NCBI GenBank assembly: GCA_035582835.1
Contig: JAYKAV010003100.1
Location: 304,316-368,315 of the forward strand
Source of the DNA: Phoebastria nigripes
Taxonomy: Eukaryota > Chordata > Aves > Procellariiformes > Diomedeidae
Direction: 5' to 3'
DNA length: 64,000 nucleotides
In this document: piece after piece, positions 59,392 to 64,000 of the stretch
Layout of the letters: each line of letters starts with the position of its first letter
How positions within the stretch are numbered: position 1 is the stretch's first letter
The notes under the pieces: model-generated
Database searches by the model: none
What the model was told of the DNA's origin: nothing
What the model saw: the letters and a program-made list of their open reading frames with translations, nothing else
Translations under genes and position numbers: made by a program

Positions 59392-61133
59392 GTAAGTCTG
59401 AAAGTAACATTCTGTTCTTCTGAAATTCAAAAGCGTGCTTTCTGGGAGGACTGATTTAAATCAGAATAAATAGTATTGAAGCTTAGCTGAGTACTTACAT
59501 CTTATGTAGATAAACTGGAGTTGAATAAACATCCAGAGTGCATGTGCTTTTGTAAGTACACACACAGTCATTTCCAAAGCTGACAGCAATGTATTTCCCT
59601 CTTACATGNTCACAGGCTGCTGTTAAAAACTTATGCTGTTTCAGGAGTAAAATGTTCAGTGTTGTACTCCTAGTTTAGGACTCCAGAGGTCACAGCTTCA
59701 CCAGGCTCCTTGGGTGTTTGTGGGTGAGAGGCAACCTGGGCTGCCCAGCCTGAAAATCCGGGTTCAGCACTGCCTACTGTGCTAAGCCTGGGGAGGCAGG
59801 TGGCACTAAAATCAGTCGTTGTCAACTCCGCGTTTACCCAGTAAGGGTTTCTGTCTGGCTTAGGCTAGGTAAGAACAGACAGAGGCAGGTTTGCTGGAAA
59901 AGAAGTGAGCGGTGCCAAGAGCACTGTGAATCTGTTCTCCCTACGCTGACATTGGTGCTGGCCCCGTGCATTCCCTATCACTGCATGAAGCTTGCACAAC
60001 CTCCCTTATTGGAATCAAGGTTTGTATCTGTCCCTAGCTACATCACTACAGCTGGCAATACACAAAAGCCTCAGGGCCTGTACCTGCATCTTTTTCATTC
60101 AGGTATGGCCTACATAGTGCCTGCCATAAGTAGCTCCATCGCTACTTCTAGATGGAGGAAAAAGGATTCAGTGACTGCTGGTGTCTGCTGCTCCCTTTTC
60201 ATTGTCTGTTTCCATTTTTCTATGTGGCTGTTATTTTATATTTGAGTACTTAGCAATGCTACTTTTATGATCTTTTGGTAAGGTGTTTTGGTTTTGTATA
60301 TTTGTATTTTAAATATAAGTTTCTAGGACTGGTAAACTTTAAACTTTTTATTTAAGTATTAAATATGTCAAATGTAAGCATTACATTTAAAAAGTAAATA
60401 TACCATTAGCCAGTTTACTTGGAAAGCAAGGCAATTATATCCACATTTCCATTTATAAAAGGATAGATTTGGCAGGAAATACCTTACTGCACTGGGCTTA
60501 CATACTTGATAGTAGGAAAAAAACACCATTATGTGCTAGTTTTATTGACTTGTTAGAACAGTAGAATAAAATGACATACAATAGCCATCCAGTATGGGTA
60601 AAAAGCATTCATAGGTGAAAATACTAGCTGTACCAGAACTGTAAGACAACTTTATGACTTGAAAGTATGACAAGGTGGAGCCACTTTCCTTTTGCATCCT
60701 AAGTGCTGTGTGTTTTTGTTTCTTTTTAAACTGAGCAACTAAATAAATGCTTCTGCTGAGTCCTGCCATTGCAGATTACAGGACTTCTATAAATTGGAAA
60801 AAGAGCTGGTTTTGTTTTCCGGGTTAAATTGATAAAATTTTTCATCCTAACAGGGAAAAACAACTCTGCATTTTTATGAAATTTGTTTATAGCTAAACTG
60901 CTTGTGTGGTTTTCATGCAAGTTGAATTTTGTTGAACTGTTTTAAGTTTTCGTAGTTTGAACTATTTAAGTTTTCACTTTCAATAAAAATGTCTAGCTAC
61001 AGATATCCTAGTCATAGAAAGTGGTTTAAAGTACTATTGAATTGGTTTATTTTAAATTACCCTAATAAGATGGAGCAATGAGTTGATGAGAGATGTATTT
61101 AAAAAAAAAAGTGTACTGTGACTGTCTGGTGGT
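59392..61133 (+). other. ASPH intron with a less AT-rich patch
   Basis: About 59640-60250 is clearly richer in G+C than surrounding DNA and holds a 97-codon frame (59952-60245) with no recognised domain. No transposon signature was identified. Confidence 0.5.
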
Positions 61134-61644
61134 TGTGGTTTAACCTGGCAGGCAGCCAAACACCACACAGCTACTCGCTCACTCCCTCTCCACATTGGGA
61201 TGGGGGAGAGAATCGGGAAGAAAAAAAAGTAAAATTCGTGGATTGAGATAAAGAGAGTTTAATAGAACAGACAAGGAAGGGAAAATAATAATAATNATGG
61301 TAGAATATACAAAATGAGTGATGCACAATGCAATTGCTCACCACCTGCCAACCAATATGCAAACAGCGATCGCTACTTCCTGGATCACGCCTCCTATTTA
61401 TATACTGAGCATGACGTCACATGGTATGGAATACTCCATTGGCCAGCTGGGCTAGGTGTCCTGGCTATGCTCCCTCCCAGCTTCTTGTGCACCTGGCAGA
61501 TCATGGAAAGCTGAAAAGTCCTTGACTAGTAAACTACTTAGCAACAACTAAAAACATCAGTGTGTTATCAACATTCTTCTCATACTAAATCCAAAACACA
61601 GCACTAGGAAGAAAATTAACCCTATCCCAGCTGAAACCAGGACA
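61134..61644 (-). mobile_element. ERVL-type 3' LTR
   Basis: The + strand boundaries are TGTGGTTTAACC and AACCAGGACA, giving TG...CA termini and about 511 bases. Read on the minus strand it has a CRE (TGACGTCA, 61412-61419) followed by a TATA-like TATATAAATAGG (near 61396-61404), then an ATTAAA poly(A)-type hexamer near 61257. The layout and end sequences resemble avian ERVL LTRs. A polypurine tract lies directly against its internal side, so this is the 3' LTR of a minus-strand provirus. Confidence 0.88.
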
Positions 61645-61665
61645 GTATCCACCCCTTATTCTATA
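61645..61665 (-). other. Polypurine tract of the ERVL provirus
   Basis: On the minus strand, ATAAGGGGTGGATAC directly abuts the LTR start (TGTC). This is the primer site for plus-strand DNA synthesis and fixes the provirus orientation. Confidence 0.75.
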
Positions 61666-62081
61666 CCATCTACATCATGCCTTTGGTTCACATTTTCCAA
61701 TACATTCTAATTAATCACCTCCACTTTTCTTGTCTTTTGATATATACACACAGATACCATTCCCTTAGTCTATGGGCCATCCCTCTAAAATGTCCATTGA
61801 GTTCATTTAGTCCATAACTTTGGGCTCCATCTGTCATAACTGTCTTTCAGGGCAGGAGAGATGGTGCGTGGTGTTGGATTGTTGCATCCTGAAGCCAGTT
61901 TTGGTTCCATTATNGCTGCGCTCATCCGGTTCTATCATCATTGCACTTTGCTCGGTTTCATCAAAGTTCATTCTTCATTAATCTGGGTGATTCTTACTGC
62001 AATACCGTTGATATGACATATAGCAACCGTAGAAGTGATGATATACAATATTATATATCAATTAACGTCATACAATTCAGT
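61666..62081 (-). mobile_element. ERVL internal sequence, non-coding 3' part
   Basis: Lies between the integrase C terminus and the polypurine tract. No envelope gene is seen, as is typical of ERVL elements. Confidence 0.6.
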
Positions 62082-62870
62082 TCATTGGCTATTTTCACCC
62101 AAAATCAAATCTCCTTGAGGTACACATCGGACTTCCCCATCCTTTCGCATTACCCACCAAGTGCACCCAGGTCCTTGAGCAAAAGCAATCCCATGAATGG
62201 GTTTTCCCTTACCCGAGGCAGGAGTAACCCAGACTGTCCTCCCCAGCATATTTTTAATGTGCACTACAGGGACTTTATCCCCGTCTACAGTACGTAAAAG
62301 TTTTGACTGGGCAGGGCCAGCTCGGTTGAAAGATCCCCTGGTGTTGACTAACCAGGTGGCTTTTGCTAAATGTGTATCCCAGTGCTTGAATGTTCCACCA
62401 CCCATTGATCTCAGTGTAGTCTTTAGCAGTCCATTGTATTGTTCGATTTTCCCAGAGGCTGGTGCATGATAGGGGATGTGATACACCCACTCAATGCCAT
62501 GCTCCTTGGCCCAGGTGTCTATGAGGGTGTTTCAGAAATAAGTCCCATTGTCTGACTTAATTCTTTCTGGGGTGCCATGTCGCCATAGCACTTGCTTTTC
62601 AAGGCCTAGGATAGCGTTCCGGGCAGTGGCATGGGGCACGGGATATGTTTCCAGCCATCCGNTGGTTTCTTCCACCATGGTGAGCACATGGCGCTTGCCT
62701 TGGTGGATTTGTGGGAGTGTGATATAATCACTCTGCCAGGCCTCCCCATATTTATATTTCAGCCATCGTCCTCCATACCAAAGAGGCTTTACTCGCTTGG
62801 CTTGCTTGATGGCAGCGCATGTTTCACATTCATGGATAACCTGTGCAATAGCGTCCATGGTCAAGTCCAC
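62082..62870 (-). pseudogene. Broken ERVL integrase
   Basis: Two adjoining minus-strand frames. The first (62532-62870) holds CETC, the Cys pair of the HHCC zinc domain, then the catalytic core with a DYITLP block and SDNGTYF (second catalytic Asp), and stops just after it. The second (62082-62486) carries the segment with the expected catalytic Glu (SGKIEQYNG), followed by a C-terminal part with Trp-rich and basic motifs. The stop between them breaks the enzyme. The His pair of the zinc domain (HDTSGH) lies in another frame upstream (62892-63212). It is an inactive relic and is left unjoined here. Confidence 0.88.
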
Positions 62871-62891
62871 CCCTCGATCTCGAGCCCATCT

Positions 62892-63479
62892 CTATGTTGC
62901 ATCTCTTCCTTGATGGCCTGAGGTGTCATGGGCCCANNNNGCTATAAATAATTCACCCTTATGTTGCCAGTCCAGANCCACCTGNGCCACTTCAATCTTA
63001 GCAGCCTGATCCACCTGCTGGTTGTTTTGATGTTCTTCAGTGGCCTGACTCATGGGTACGTGAGCATCTACGTGACACACTTTTACAACCAGGTTCTCTA
63101 CCCGGGCAGCAATATCTTGCCACAATGCGGCAGCCCAGATAGGTTTACCTCTGCGCTGCCAGTTGTTCTGCTTGCATTGCTGCAACCACCCCCACAGGGC
63201 ATTTGCCACCATCCATGAGTCAGTCTAGAGATAAAGGACTGGCCATTTTTCTCGTTCAGCAATATCCAAAGCCAGCTGGATGGCTTTCACTTCTGCAAAC
63301 TGGCTCGATTCACCTTCTCCTTTGGCAGTTTCTGCGACTTGCTGTATAGGACTCCATACAGCAGCCTTCCACTTCTGATGCTTTCCCACAAGACGACAGG
63401 ACCCATCAGTGAACAGGGCATATTGCTTCTCATTTTCTGGTAGTTTATTATACAGTGGGGNCTCTTCAGCACGCGTCAC
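62892..63479 (-). pseudogene. Broken ERVL RNase H region of pol
   Basis: Minus-strand frames 63225-63479 and 62892-63212. The first contains FTDGSC, the RNase H catalytic Asp block, and later SSQFAEVKAIQLAL with the catalytic Glu. The second starts near the expected DSW...VANAL region and runs to a VDAHVP block (last catalytic Asp region) and the zinc-binding HDTSGH. A stop separates the frames (around 63213-63224), and four N bases occur at 62937-62940. Weak homology continues beyond 63479 in another frame to about 63638, where the element ends; reverse transcriptase, gag, dUTPase and 5' LTR are missing. Confidence 0.87.
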
Positions 63480-63638
63480 CTCCTCCTCTGGGGATATTCC
63501 AAAATCTTTGCCTTCTGGCCAGTCCCCTGATCACTTCCAAGATTCCTGGGCGACTGGGGTTTCCTGTTTGAGCCTGTTGTGTGATCAGTGCAACCCACTT
63601 ACTCCACGTAGCATCAGTTGCATGATGTGTAGAGGGGA
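63480..63638 (-). mobile_element. 5'-most remnant of the truncated ERVL pol
   Basis: Minus-strand translation still shows an ERVL-like pol stretch between RT and RNase H (for example WVALITQQAQTGNP), in a different frame from the RNase H block. It ends abruptly at the CR1 junction. Confidence 0.6.
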
Positions 63639-63639
63639 C

Positions 63640-64000
63640 CTAAAGAAGGTGGCGGCTCACAGCTTAGACAGGTGTATTCTTCGCTGGGTAAAAAACTGGC
63701 TGGATGGCTGGGCCCAGAGAGTTGTGGTGAATGGAGTGAAATCCAGTTGGCGGCCGGTCACNAGCAGTGTTCCCCAGGGCCGGTCTTGTTCAATATCTTT
63801 ATCAATGATCTGGATGAGGGGATTGAGTGCTCCCTCAGTAAGTTTGCAGACGACACCAAGCTGGGCAGGAGTGTCGATCTGCTCGAGGGTAGGAAGGGGA
63901 GGATCTGGACAGGCTGGATCGATGGGCTGAGGCCAACCGTATGAGGTTCAACAAGGCCAAGTGCCGGGTCCTGCACTTTGGCCACAACAACCCCATGCAA
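63640..64000 (+). mobile_element. CR1 LINE, sense strand, running off the window
   Basis: From AAGAAGGTGGCGGCTCACAG onward the + strand matches the RT region of the CR1 at 3099-4455 read in its coding direction: RW.KNW, then SSVPQG, then FADDTKL near 63846-63866, then the MRFNKAKC region. It enters mid-protein at the junction with the ERVL. The frame breaks between the SSVPQG and FNIFINDL blocks (near 63770-63785), and again before the MRFN block. It is the only CR1 here in the ASPH sense orientation. Confidence 0.92.

Noticed and set aside
61941..62297. 118-codon plus-strand frame inside the ERVL
   Set aside because: Shadow of minus-strand integrase and non-coding proviral sequence.
1..64000. 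CRISPR arrays, bacterial operons, tRNA or rRNA genes
   Set aside because: No repeat-spacer pattern, no dense coding and no cloverleaf or rRNA signature noticed by eye; the window is vertebrate intronic DNA.

Overview
The window is most likely bird genomic DNA. It carries several CR1 LINE copies whose 3' ends show the ATTCTATG-type repeat, and an ERVL-type provirus of the avian kind. AT-rich introns hold short, evenly phased exons of one vertebrate gene on the + strand. That gene is ASPH, the aspartyl/asparaginyl beta-hydroxylase - junctin - junctate locus. It is identified by the membrane-anchor exon (FFTWFMVIALLGVWTSVAVV), the EF-hand exon (KLGIYDADGDGDFDV), the alternative AKAKDFRYNLSEVLQ exon and the lysine-rich junctin exon. 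No second cellular gene is supported.

Layout. 1-8243: non-coding DNA, presumably the first ASPH intron, with two antisense CR1 copies. The first exon of the ubiquitous promoter and the C-terminal TPR and hydroxylase exons are not in the window. 8055-8259: internal (muscle/ER) promoter with a consensus MEF2 site and a short first exon starting MADDT. 11507-13829: shared membrane anchor, optional 15-residue exon and EF-hand exon. 19925-20166: exon that can be terminal (stop and poly(A) signal) or internal. 28033-30823: the two junctin-specific exons. 35334-49914: array of small acidic exons, nearly all phase 1-1, encoding the luminal Glu/Asp-rich linker of junctate and full-length AspH. 53919-55805: probable short terminal exon (Asp-Thr-stop) with a long 3' UTR, matching a junctate/humbug-type end. 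59350-59391: Lys/Glu exon that leads toward the catalytic half beyond the window. 61134-63638: 5'-truncated ERVL provirus on the - strand (3' LTR, polypurine tract, integrase, RNase H). 63640-64000: sense-strand CR1.

How the parts work together. Every spliced piece joins after the first base of a codon, so one anchor/EF-hand module can be joined without frameshift to several different tails. The junctin chain adds up to about 209 aa (224 with the optional exon), close to the size known for mammalian junctin. The EF-hand exon, which is the branch point for these choices, ends at an apparent GC donor rather than GT.

Limits. Exons were called by reading splice sites, phase and remembered family resemblance, without alignment or transcript data. 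Single N bases are scattered through the window, some inside exons. Introns were scanned by eye and small elements may have been missed.
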